NCBI GenBank assembly: GCA_008330645.1
Contig: VLTN01000001.1
Location: 1,054,001 to 1,118,000, forward strand
Length of the DNA stretch: 64,000 bases
From: Cafeteria roenbergensis
Lineage: Eukaryota; Sar; Bigyra; Bicosoecida; Cafeteriaceae
Direction: 5' to 3'
The notes below the pieces were generated by a model. It worked only from the letters and a program-made list of their open reading frames with translations. It did no database searches and had not been told where the DNA came from. Position numbers and translations under genes: made by a program. This document shows, in pieces, positions 1 to 10,800 of this stretch. Every line of letters begins with the position of its first letter. The first letter of the stretch is position 1.

Positions 1-940
1 CCCGTCTCCCGCGCACAGGGGGGCGTTGGATCGGTCTGCTCTCGCTTTGACTCCGCCCGCGCCTCGCAAAGCAGCGCCGGCACTGCGGGCTTGCATGGGC
101 GCTCCCTCCGAATCGCACGACTCCAAAGCCGCAGCGCGCTCAGTTGGAGCGGGGGCGCTCGGGGGAGCGGGGGCCCGTCCGGCCGGCTCGAGGCGCGACT
201 CCGCTGCAGCGTCACAACAATTGCATGCGCCACTCGCGCCCCTGGGCTTGCTTTGCGGGCTGCCAGCCTGCCCGCATAGGGCACCGCCGAGGGATCCTGC
301 CTCGGAAGACCTTCGCACGGGTGCCGGGCGACCGCCTCCACAACCGCCGGACCTGCAGGTTGGGTCGGGCTTGGTCTCCCGTTTGGAAGGCTCTCTTTCA
401 CCCTCGGCTTGCGCCGGCTCCGCTTGGCACGGCTTGGATCGCGGGGCCGCCGCGTTCGAAGGGCTCGACCCACGAGTGGCAGCACACCGGTCATCCTCAC
501 GAATCCTCCTGTGGACTTCCTTGGTCGCCCACTTCCAAGCCCTCAGATGCCAGGGACCGTGGTCAGGATATCCACTCCCTCGGAAGCTGCCCTCATCGGA
601 ACTCGGCAGGCACGGCAAACCCGTCCCCGCGGGGCTGCCAGCGCGCTCCACCTCGCAATGCTCCACAGCTGGATGCGCCAGCCCGGGCATGTTCCCGGGT
701 GTGCCAGGGCGCTTCCAAGCGTTCTGGCGGTGCGCGATTTCGCGGCCTGGGGCTCTGCAGCAAATGCTCATGTGGCCAGACCGTTCGGAAACGAAGCGAG
801 TGGGTGCGCGCCGGTTTGCATGCGTGCGCGAGTGTGCGTGCGCGCGCGCAAGCCTGAATCAGCACGCAACGCAGCGCGTTGCTTGCAACGGCCGCCAATA
901 AATCACGCTCAAGAAAGGTGAGGCTGGAGGCTGGGGGCTG
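1..940. other. No supported gene (left edge)
   Basis: The 940 bases before the SulP stop codon are open in several frames at once, as expected for very GC-rich DNA. None of the translations (for example plus-strand 26-901) shows a domain, periodic hydrophobicity or a start context I would trust. An AATAAA lies on the plus strand at 897-902, just downstream of a GT/GC-alternating stretch around 820-850. It could be the polyadenylation signal of a plus-strand gene whose body lies to the left, converging on the SulP gene. That is only a possibility. Confidence 0.4.
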
Positions 941-3900
941 CTACGCCTCGTCGGCGGGATCGTCGATGCCGCCCAACGCCTCCCAAGCGGGCACGAGCTG
1001 CAACAGCGGCGACCCGCCCTCTGGAACGGCCCGCACCGCGTCCGCCGCGGCCTCGGACACCTGCCACCGCGTCACGGTGCCTTCCGTAACCCCACGCTCG
1101 GCCTGCTCGCGCCGCTTGGCCGCGGCTCGGCGCCGCAAGTCGAGGACCATGGGCGAGAGCGGCACGCCGATGCCACCCTTGCCCAGGCCAAGCGCTGCAT
1201 AGTCGCTCTCCTTGTCGCCAGCGCCAGCTACGTCGCCGTTTCCGCCGTCTGGCACAGCAGCAGCGGCTGCGGCGGCGCCCGCTGCGGAGTGGCTGCCGCC
1301 GGACGCTGCCGCTGCCGCGGCTGAGGTCGCCAGAACTGTCGCGTGCCTCAGAGCGGCCCCCACGGATGCAAACATCGCCACGTCCCCGATGCACACGGCC
1401 AGACCGGCGGCCACAGCCGGGCTGTGCTCGTGCGGAGCACCGGCTGCATCGTCGCGCTCTGAGCAGCTCCCCGCCGCGGCTCCACCGGAGGCCACCGAGC
1501 CTGCCTTGGCCGGCGAGGTCGGGGAGCGCAGGGCCACGCCCGATTCGACGGCGCCGTCTGTGCTGCTGCCGTCGTCCATCTCCGGGAGGGCAGGCTTGGG
1601 GCCGCAGCAAGGCAGGTCCACGCCGCAGCACCGGAACCGGGTCAGCTGCGGGCCGTGCATGACCGCGTGAACCTGCAGCGACCGCTCCATGATGGCACCT
1701 TCCTCCTTGCCGAGGCCCGCAACCAGCACGGACGACCCGCGCTTGCCCGCGTCTGACGCCGACACCCTCAGCGCGTTCGCCCCTGACACGTCCACGCCGT
1801 TGACGCCCCGGCAGTCCAGCACCAGGACCCTCGGCTGGAACACTGCGAGGGCCTCGTCGACGACGGTGCGGAGCTTCTCGTTGTTGTTGAAGGTGATGTC
1901 GGCGTTGAAGGGGACGACGCAGATGCGGGCCTGGGAGCGCGCCGCGTCGGCCGAAGGGTTGGCAAGCAGGGCGGCGAAGCCAGGCGCGGCGAGGTCAACG
2001 AGCCGCAGGCCCGCGGGAGGGGGGGGCAGGTGAAGGCGCCGGTCCCTGGGCACAGCGATGGGGCCCGAGGAGAGCGCTCTGCCCAGGGCCGGCGGCGGAA
2101 GCGCCGACCCCTCTTCGACAGCGCCGGGGCTTGCGGAGGCTGGCGAGGGGGGCGTTGAGGCCAGCCGCCGCGTCGAGCTCATCGCCCGGGCGAGGGGAGG
2201 GGCGGCTCTGCGGCGGCCACCGGACGACGCTTGGGGGGAGAGCGGAGGCGGCGTCGGGGAGCAGTCGGCCGTCGCGTCGTCCTCGCCAACCACCAGCATG
2301 CCCTCCTCGCCCACGCGGCGCGCCTCTCGCTCGCTCACGAAGCCCATCACGGCCACAGGGTTCTTCAGCGAGTGGGTGAGCGTGAGGGCAAAGAGCCAGT
2401 GCAAAATGATGCCCGCGATGAGGGCAGCCTCCACGCCGAGCACCAGCACCAGGACGAACACGACGGCGAACACGATGAAGTCCCTGGTGGAGGTGCGCCA
2501 CAGGAAGACGGCCTCCTCCACCTCGATGAGGTTCACGGCGGCCACGAGGATGATCGAAGCAAGCACCACCTTGGGCAGGCTGGCGAGCACGCCCGTGAGA
2601 GCGAGGCAGGCCACTCCCACCACCACCGCGGAAATGAGCGATGCCAGGCCGGAGGCCGCGCCAGAGTCGGCGTTCACGGCGGTGCGCGAGAAGGAGCCGG
2701 TGACTGGGTATCCGGTAAACTGCGAGCAGACGAGGTTGCACACGCCGAGCGCGGTGAGCTCCTGCGACGGGTCGATCTTGTAGCCGCCCTGCTGGCGGGC
2801 CACAGTCTTGGCGATGGTCATGGCCTCCATGTACCCCAGCGCAGCCACGGTGACGGCGGAGGGGAGCAGGCCCAGCGTGTCCCCAAAGGTCAGGTTCTCA
2901 AAGATGTTCGTGAAGCCAGGCAGGCCGGGCTGGATGTGGCCGACGAGCTTGATGCCGACGGCCTCCATCTGCGGGCCGATGCTGGCGCCGATGGGGATCA
3001 TGATGACGAGGAGCACGAGCCCTGCGGTGTTGGCCAGCACCTTCAGGTGCTTCGGCAGGGCTGGCTTGAGCGCGAACTTGAAGGCGACGAGGAGCGCGAC
3101 GCAGAGCACTCCGGCTAGGAGGACGAACCCCTTGACCTCGTGCAGGTGGGTGAACACGTGCCCGACGTCTTGGTAGAACTCGCACTTGCCTTGCGCGTCC
3201 GGCAGCGCCTTGAGCGTGGCGTTGACCAGCGCCTGGGCGGCCTTGGGGTCGTTGACGCCGGGAGAAAGGTCCGCTTGGGCCTCCACGAGCATCTTGGTGA
3301 GCGACGGCACGTTGACGGATCCGAACGTGGAGACGGTGCACTTGGACACGCCGAGCAGCGAGGAGAACTGCGTGGCCACGATGAGGAACGCGGCGGCAGA
3401 GGTGAAGCCCACGATGACAGGCTGGGACACGAGGTTGATGACGAAGCCGAGGCCTGACACACCCAGCCCGATCTGGATCAGTCCCGCCAGGAAGGCGAGG
3501 AGGAACGTCAGCCGCGCGAACTGAAAGTCATCCGGGTCCGACGTCATCGGGAGCACGGGCTGGCCGTTCCACATGGCCGGCACGGCAGAGCGAGTCACAA
3601 GCGACATGACGGCAGTTGGGCCCGAGATGAGGTGGGGCGAGGTGCCGAAGACCACGTACGGCAGCAGCCCCACGAAGGCGTTGTACAGGCCGTACTGGGC
3701 CGAGAGGCCGGCCACTGCGGCATACGAGAGCGCCTGCGGCACGGCCATGAAGCCCACTGTGAGCCCCGCCACTATGTCGCGGGGCAGGTTCGTGGACACC
3801 TGCGGGCCAACAGACGGGCCACCGCGAAGCCCAGCGGGGGAGGGGTTGCACAAGTCCGCACCTTGGCCGAGCAACCGCCGGCGCCGGGCAGGCGGGCGGC

Positions 3901-4291
3901 CTGCACAGGGGGCGGGGGCGGGCCGTGCGGACCGCGCAGGCCCAAGCGCGCGCCTTCGTGGGCCATCGGGGCGCATTCACACGATCAGCAGGCAAGCAAA
4001 GGGGCTGCGAGCTCACCTTGTAGAGCGGCACCCAGCGAAAGATTGGCATGTAGTGCTGCACGAGAAGCCAGGCCCTGCGTGGTCGAGGGGCGCGTACCAC
4101 CGGCAGTGCACGTTGCGCCGAGGGGTGCCCGCCAGAGGCACTGCGCGTGGAACGGCTCGCGCGAGAGCCCAGCTGCCGCCACTCGCGACTTCTGGCGCCG
4201 CCTTGTTGAACTGTGCTCACCTCTCCCTCGTTGACTGGGCCTGCGGCCGCGCATCCCCCGCCAGCGGAGCATGCAGCTCTGAGTATTCCAT
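941..4291 (-). CDS. SulP/SLC26 family anion transporter with C-terminal STAS domain
   Basis: Multi-span membrane transporter of the sulfate permease family, expected to move sulfate or related anions (bicarbonate, chloride or oxalate in relatives). Exons on the minus strand: 4291-4221, 4074-4017 and 3799-941, giving about 995 residues. Phases match, donors are GTGAGC and acceptors end CGCAG. The start MEYSELHAPL was chosen because this short exon joins in frame to AWLLVQHYMPIFRWVPLYK and then to STNLPRDIVAGLTVGFMAVP, the classical SulP entry to the first membrane helix. The core with about a dozen hydrophobic segments spans roughly residues 45-580. A STAS domain begins near residue 668 (RICVVPFNADITF, then VLVLDCRGVNGVD) and is interrupted and followed by Ala/Ser-rich low-complexity sequence. 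Family is certain; substrate is not readable from sequence. Confidence 0.93.
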
Positions 4292-4546
4292 ACCGCCCCG
4301 CGGCGCGCCCGGCCAAAGGCAGTCCCCTGGGCCAGTCGGGGAGTGCGCAGTTTGTTGATGCGTGTGGTCGCTGAGGCAGAGCTCCGCGGCAGTCGAGCGC
4401 GGGCTCAGCGCTGCCACGGGCCGGGACCCCAGCAGCGTCCTGCCCAGGCGTGTGGTTGACCAGCAAGCAGACTGCTGCGCATCCCAGCGAGGCAGCGGGC
4501 GGGCCCGGCCATCCGGCCATTTGAGGTGCGCGGCGCGCATCGCGAG

Positions 4547-7401
4547 TCAGTCGAACACAGACTCGAGCCCCTCGGGGAGCGGCACAAACTTGGCATCCGG
4601 AACATCGCGCCGTGCTGGGGCCGCGTATGCCGCCTCCCAGCACCGCGGGCACAAGCCTAGCCACACGTTTTGCTTGGGGGGCCCCGGCGCCGCCTCGGCA
4701 GAGCCCTCGCCGGCCCCGGAAGAGTCTTCCGGATCGGCGCGCGCCGTGACGGCCGCAAGCATGGCCTCGAACCCCTCGTCGTCGTCCAGAGGCGCGCTTG
4801 AGCCCGAGCCGTCGGCCGCGCGCCCGCGGGCGCCGTCCCGGTGGCGCGCCGCGTCCACGCCGGGGCGGTCCATGGCCAATGAGGCCATCGCGACGGCAGA
4901 GGGCAGCGCTGCGTGTGAGGGGTCCGACGTGGCGGGGCTGTCGCCGCGTGGGCTTGCCATGTCCGTCGGGAGGGCGCGGAACAGGCTCGCGATGGCGCCC
5001 AAGAGGCCAGAGGGCGCGCTCTGGCCAGAGGAGGCGGTGGCCGCGGCGGCGGCGGCGGCGGCGGCGCTGCCAGCCTTGGCCGAGGGTGAGGCTGCTGCGA
5101 TGGCCTGCGCGGTGAGCTTGATGCCGCAGCCGATGCAGTAGGGCAGGTTGGGCGGCGCGACCATGCCCGGGATGATGGCCAGCCGCGCTGCCGCCTCCGG
5201 CGACACAGCCTCGCAGGGGCCAAGGAGCACCCGTTCCAGGGCGGGCGACCGCTCGTAGGCGGCGGGGACGGGGAGGCGGGCGAGGCCGAGCCGTACAAGG
5301 GGTGCGGTTTCAGCGAGCGACTCCCTGAGCGACGCCAGGGCCTCGAGAAACTCCGTTTCGGTCATCCTGGCCAGGCGGGCCACCTCGTCGGCAATGGCGT
5401 CGATGCTGACGGGGTCGGTGCTGGGCGGCACGTGCCTGCCTCTCCAGGTGTCGTTGAAGGGGATGAAGGCCGCGACGAGGCCCCAGAGGCCGGCGCCGCC
5501 CCGCACCCTGCCCGAGGTGCGGTGCGTGGCATGGTGGCGGCGCTCCTGCAAGCAGTGGACCGGCTGCCCCGGGTGGTCCACGGCCGTGGTGCCGGGCGCG
5601 TCGTATACGGCGCAGCAGGGCGCGATGGAGTCGAGGTAGCGCCGGACGCAAGCAACGGTCTCCTCGACGACGGAGCGGATGCGGTCGGGAACCAGGAGGC
5701 CGCGGTCGAGGGCGCGCAGCCTGCAGGCGAGCACGCGCCCCGCGACTGCCAGAGCGGCGTGTTGGTGCTGCCGGTGCCGCTCCGCCACGTCGGCGCCGAC
5801 CGCTGGCGAGGAGGACGAGAGGCTGCGGGCGGGCCGCAGCGCGCTGGCGAGCATGGTGAAGGCGTCCATGGCGCCCTCGTCCGCCGACGCCCGGCCCTGG
5901 GTGGCCTCCTGCCAGGCCTCGTCCAGCAGCCTGCCGACGTCCACGCCCCTTCCCGCGTTTAGCTCCTCGACCACGCGTGGGAGCAGGCCGAACCAGACGC
6001 CGTGCCGCTGGGACAGGGCGACCGACCGGCCCTTCCGGCGCTTGCCTCCGAGGCCGGCGCCTGCCCCAGAGTCGGCCCGGGCAGCCCCTGCCGCCTCGCA
6101 GTCCTCCTCACTCCCCGACTCCCCATCGCCGGCCTCCTCGTCCTCGTCCTCGTCCTCCTCGGTGGGATCCAGCCCCTTCCCCTCGGCGCGCCGCCTTCCC
6201 AGCACGGCCAGGATGTTCCTCAGCTTGCCAAGCTGCAGCTCACAGGCCGTCGCGCCGTCCAGCGTCCTCGACGGGTCGTCCGGGTCGGTCCACACAGAGG
6301 ACTTGTGCGGCACATACACGCACAGGATGGCCGAGAAGAACGAGTCCAGCTCCTGCGCGTCGTCGCCCCAGCAGTCGAAAAAAGCCGTGGTCGAAGCGTC
6401 GACGTCCAGCACGACCTCATCGCCTGGGAGCTTGTTGCCAACCAGAACGAGCGCGGGGCGCTGCACGTTGGCCACGCCGCTGTTGGCGCGCTTGGCCAGC
6501 TGGATGCACCGGTCGAGGTATCGTCGGTTGTAAAAGGGCTCCCTGGCAACCATGACGATCACGTCCGAGGTTGTGTAGGCGAGGCGCGGGAAGTGGCTGG
6601 CCACCTGCTCGCTCCGCGACACCTTGGATCCCTCCCGCAAGACGAGGCTCCGAGCCTGCGGCAAGCGAGGCGGCACAGTGGCAGAGCGCAACCGCAGGTG
6701 GGGGACGGACGAATGCTAGCGCATCGGGGGCGAGACAACGGGGCTCGGCGACTTGCCGACGAACGCGAATCAAGCTGCGACTCGAGGCGCGCTGCCCGGG
6801 CTCCGCCCCTCTCCCGCGCCCGGGAAGGGGTCGGACTCACAGCCATCATCACAGGGGTGTTGCTCCCGTTCTCCCCTTCGTAGTCCACGAGGTGAACGAC
6901 CATTCCGGGGGCAATGCTGGTGCACGGAAAGAGATTCACGTTGAACGTCGTGGCCATGCTTTGACCCCGAGCGTTTTGGCAGAACGGCCGGCTTTCCGAC
7001 GCAGACATGAGCTGGCGGATCGTGTGGCTCTTCCCTGCAGACGTGTCCCCCAGAAACGAAACGATCAGGGCGGGGGCGTCCGGGTCCACGGAGCTTTTAA
7101 GCGCTGCAAGGTTTTCCTCGTTGACGACGAGCCGCTCGCCCAGGCCGATGATCTCGTGCTTCATCTCCTCCGTTGCCGCGCCCCGCACGCGGGGGTCAAG
7201 CAGCGCAGCCATGGGGGCGTCGCGAGCCGAGGCAGCGTCCAGCGGCTCGGCCACGGACATGAGGGAAGCAAGGTAACGCCCAGAGCGCTTGATGCGAAGG
7301 TCGTCCCTGGACCCGTCGCCCGCTCCCGGCCGAGGCGCCCGAGGCGCGGCCCCTGCGTCTGCCGCTGAGGAGCGCTTGTCGCCGGAGGGGGCGCTTGCCA
7401 T
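4547..7401 (-). CDS. Large P-loop GTPase-like protein with C-terminal CxxC pairs
   Basis: Two exons, 7401-6841 and 6655-4547, are joined in phase 0 across a 185-base intron (GTGAGT...CCGCAG), giving about 889 residues. An in-frame upstream ATG at 7497 would add 32 residues. Residues 112-119 form a Walker A/G1 motif (GDTSAGKSHTIRQLM). DYEGENG near 171 fits a G3 motif, and LVGNKL near 258 fits G4. This order resembles dynamin/GBP-like large GTPases. The middle carries an acidic Glu/Asp tract. The C-terminal part has two CxxC pairs (CIGCG near 690 and CPRC near 858) that could bind zinc. I do not recognise the family. It probably binds GTP and may act on membranes, but that is inference. It lies 255 bases upstream of the SulP gene on the same strand. 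Confidence 0.75.
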
Positions 7402-7895
7402 GGTCGCGAGGGAATTCGCGTAGCGCTGGGGGCCGGACTGCTTTTCGAACGTGCGCGCTTCGCCAGGCAAGTCGGCCCGGTGCCTCAGCCGCGCCAAAGA
7501 CTTGCGCTGGAAGCCCCGGGACGGGTTCGCAGCGGCTTCCGCCGGGAGGCGCAGGAAGTGCAGCGGACGCGCGCGGAACGCTGGGCAGTTCTTCTGGTCA
7601 AGTTCCCGCGCTCGTCAGCGGCAGAGGCGGCGTCGCTGCGGAATCGCGACCGGTTCAGGCTTTCGTCAGGCGCGCCCTGGCTCGCACGCGCCCGCCGGAC
7701 AAGGAGGTTCTCGAGGCACAAGCAGCACTCGGCTTGGGCGCGCAGGCAGCGCACAGCGCGTTTGCCCGTGGCAGTCATTTGCTCGCGAGCTGCGAACCGC
7801 GGGCGACGGCGATGCCCGTTCGCGACAACAACAAGCCAAATACGAAGCAGGGCAGCAAACCACGACCGGCTGCGTGCGCGCTGGTTCCAATACAC
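7402..7895. other. Intergenic stretch between tandem minus-strand genes
   Basis: About 494 bases lie between the stop of the Sfi1-like gene (7896) and the ATG of the GTPase gene (7401; alternative ATG at 7497). No GTGAG-type donor is seen on the minus strand here, so an additional 5' exon of the GTPase is not supported. I see nothing else recognisable. Confidence 0.4.
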
Positions 7896-10800
7896 TCATC
7901 TTCTGACCCCCCGGGAAGAGGCACGCGCTGGCGCGGGCCTGGAGGTCTTGGTTGCCTTTGGCGCGGTTGCTGTTCCAGCGACCTTGGCAGTCGCCTTCGG
8001 GCGGGAGGCTGCACGGGCACGGGGGCGTGGCTGCGCCAACCCCTTGGTCCCGGTCTCACCCCCGCGCTGAAGGGGTCGGCGCGTGGGCCCGGGCCTCGAG
8101 ACTGGGACGCCTGTCGAGGTTTGCGACTTTCGCTTGGCAGAGGGCGTCGCCGAGGCTTTGGCCGCCGCTTTCGGCCGAAGACGAGTGGCACTTTCCTTGC
8201 CGCTGCCGTCCACGGATGACCTGGACTTTGCTTCCGGTTCGGCCTTGGTCTTCGCCTTACTCTTGGCCAGGGCCCTGGCCTTGGCCGCAGTTTTGGCCCT
8301 GGGAGCGCCGGCGGCGGAAGTTGCTCTCGCTGCGACGGGCTTTTGCTTCTCCGATGAAACGCGGTTGCTGCGGCGTTTCGTGCGGGCCGGTGCCGGGGCA
8401 TGCTCTTGCGCAGCAGACCCGTCAATCGCAGACAGAACGCGCCGGGACGGCTGTGCAATGCGGCTGGTCGGGCGGGCTCCTTGCGAGGGGTTCGGAGGCG
8501 GGGGCGGAGGCGGAGGCGGGGCTCTCCGGGTGCGAGCGGGCAGTGCTGGCTCGCCGCCCACGACCGCTGCCTGCCCGCCAGTGCCGTGGCGGCCCACGGC
8601 TGCCTTGTAGTCGAAAACCGGAATGCCGTGCTCGAGAGGAATCCCGCCGCTTGGTCGCATGGCGGAAGCGCTGGGGAGCGGCGGGGGTGCCAGCGGCGAT
8701 GGAGCGCGAGGAAGCGGGGCGGCCGGCAAGCTTAGGGCCAGTGGGCTCGTCCCTGCGGCGCTGCTGCCGCGCTGGGCGGACACCCGCGATCCGAACGATG
8801 CCGGGGAGGGGCTGTGTCCAGGAGTGGGGGCGGGCGACGGCTCCGCGCTGAGACTGCGGTGGCGCGAGGTCGCCTGCCGCTGGCGTCCCCCAGGGGACGC
8901 TGGCCGCGACGCTGACACCCGCCGCAGCGCGCGTGACCGCCTGCGAATGCGCGCTGGGGACGCCTCCGCGGCAGCTGCAGCGGCCCGCAGGGACGGCGAC
9001 GACGAAGAGGAGGACACTCGCAAGGACGGCGAAAGATCCGCTGAAGCCGGCACAGAGCCGGCGGCGGAGTCGCTGTGCGTTCCCGAGGCAAAATCCGTGC
9101 CAGCCGAGCGAGAGCTGGAGCCTGATCGGGAGCCGCTGCCAGCCGAGCGGCCGTCCGAGCCTTCACGAGACGCGCGGCCTGCCGTGTGGAAGCCGGCGCT
9201 GCAGCGAGCGCCAGCCTGCGAGCTTGAGGCGCCGCCCGAGCTCGAACCGGACGCCGACCCGTCCACCGTGAGCGGCGGCAGCTGCGCCGGCGAAGCCCAG
9301 CCCTCATGGCTTCTCACGACTGCCGCGCGTCCTGACGCGTGCCGCTCCGGCACGGAGGTGCCCAGCCTGCGCAAGCGGGCAGCCACAAGCACGGAGCGCC
9401 GCGCCGCGCGCCGAGGCTCCTGCGGCGAAGGGGCGCTCTCTGCGCCCACCGCGGTGGCCAAATCGTCGTCTGCGACCACAGGCATACCCGCTTCCGTGAC
9501 ATCGTCGGCCGATGCGGAGCTGTTCGGAGACGCCGGTTGTTGCTCCCAGGCCGCAGACGGAGCGAACCCGCTGGCCGCCGAGTCCCGCGTGCCGGGCGCC
9601 TGGCCCGACGAGGGGGCAGCAGCTGCTACCGTCGCGGGGCTGCTGCGGCAAGGCGCCTTCGCTGTCGGAGGGGCAGCGAGCTGGAGCGAGCGGAGCCGGG
9701 AGGAGACCTTGACCCGGAGGCCGGGAGTGACGGGCTCCGGCCCAATGGCTTGGCCCGGCACGTCCTCCCGACCCGCCCCGGCCAGGGTAGACGCCTCTGA
9801 TTGGGAGTACACCGCAGCGCTGGCTTCAGACCCCAGGGGCAGGTTCTCCGGGGCGCGCGGCAGAGTGCGGGAGCCCCAGCTTGACACGCTCGAAGGGCCG
9901 CTCGGAAGGGGCGAGGAGGCTCCGACTGGGCCGCCCACGCGAGACGGCGGGGCGGAGGCGCGTGCGCGGGCCGACGACCGCTTGGGCTTGGACCGAGGCG
10001 GCGTTCGCTGCGCCGACTGATGCTTGCGCGCGGCGGGGGCAGCCGTGTCTCTCGACCTCGAGGCAGCTGCGGGCTTGCTGGACGCGCCGACCGCCCGCTT
10101 GGCGCGGGAGGCAGCGGCTGCGCCCCTGTTTCCGGCAGTTGCAGACTTGACGCTACCGGCCTTCTTGGCCGCCCCTGCCGCCGTTCCGCGCGCCCGGCGG
10201 GATGGAGACGCCGCGGACGACGGCCGCGAGCTGCGGCTGCCGGCGGCGGAGCGACGAACAAGCCGCACGCTCGGGGCAGGTGACCGGCCCCTCGGAGACC
10301 GCGCATTGGCGACTGACGAACGCGCGCTGCGCCGCCTTGCCGAAGCGGCCGACGGCGCAACGCTCGCGACTGCAGGTCTGCGGAGGGATCGCGTCGACGA
10401 CGTGGACGCTCTGCTGACTGCGGTGCCCGGTCGTCTCGCAGTGGCTGACACCGCAGGTCGCGCCTTGCGAGCCGACGACGACACGCTGCCGCCCGCCCGC
10501 GCCTTGCGAGCCGACGACGCCACGCTGCCGCCCGCCCGCGCCTTGCGAGCCGACGACGCCACGCTGCCGCCCGCCCGCGCCTTGCGAGCCGACGGCGCCA
10601 CGCTGGCTACCGGCCGCGATCGACGGAGTGCGACGGCCGACGTCAGACGGGTTGGCCGCGCCGTTGCTGGCGTGGATGCTACGCTGGCCGGGCGAGTGCG
10701 TCTCGCGGGGGTGCGAGCCTGCGCCCCGAAGCCGTCGCCTTGGACGCGGGAGCGAACGCTCGCCGAGTGGCTCGCGAGCGTGGATGCGGGGGACGGCGGA

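Noticed and set aside
26-901. Plus-strand open frame of 291 codons at the left edge
   Set aside because: Overlaps other open frames in the same region, composition is what random GC-rich DNA gives, and no motif or domain is visible.
3800-3976. SulP protein starting at the ATG at 3976
   Set aside because: The first 59 residues read as Arg/Pro-rich noise. Splicing to exons at 4017-4074 and 4221-4291 gives the expected SulP N-terminus with correct phase and consensus sites.
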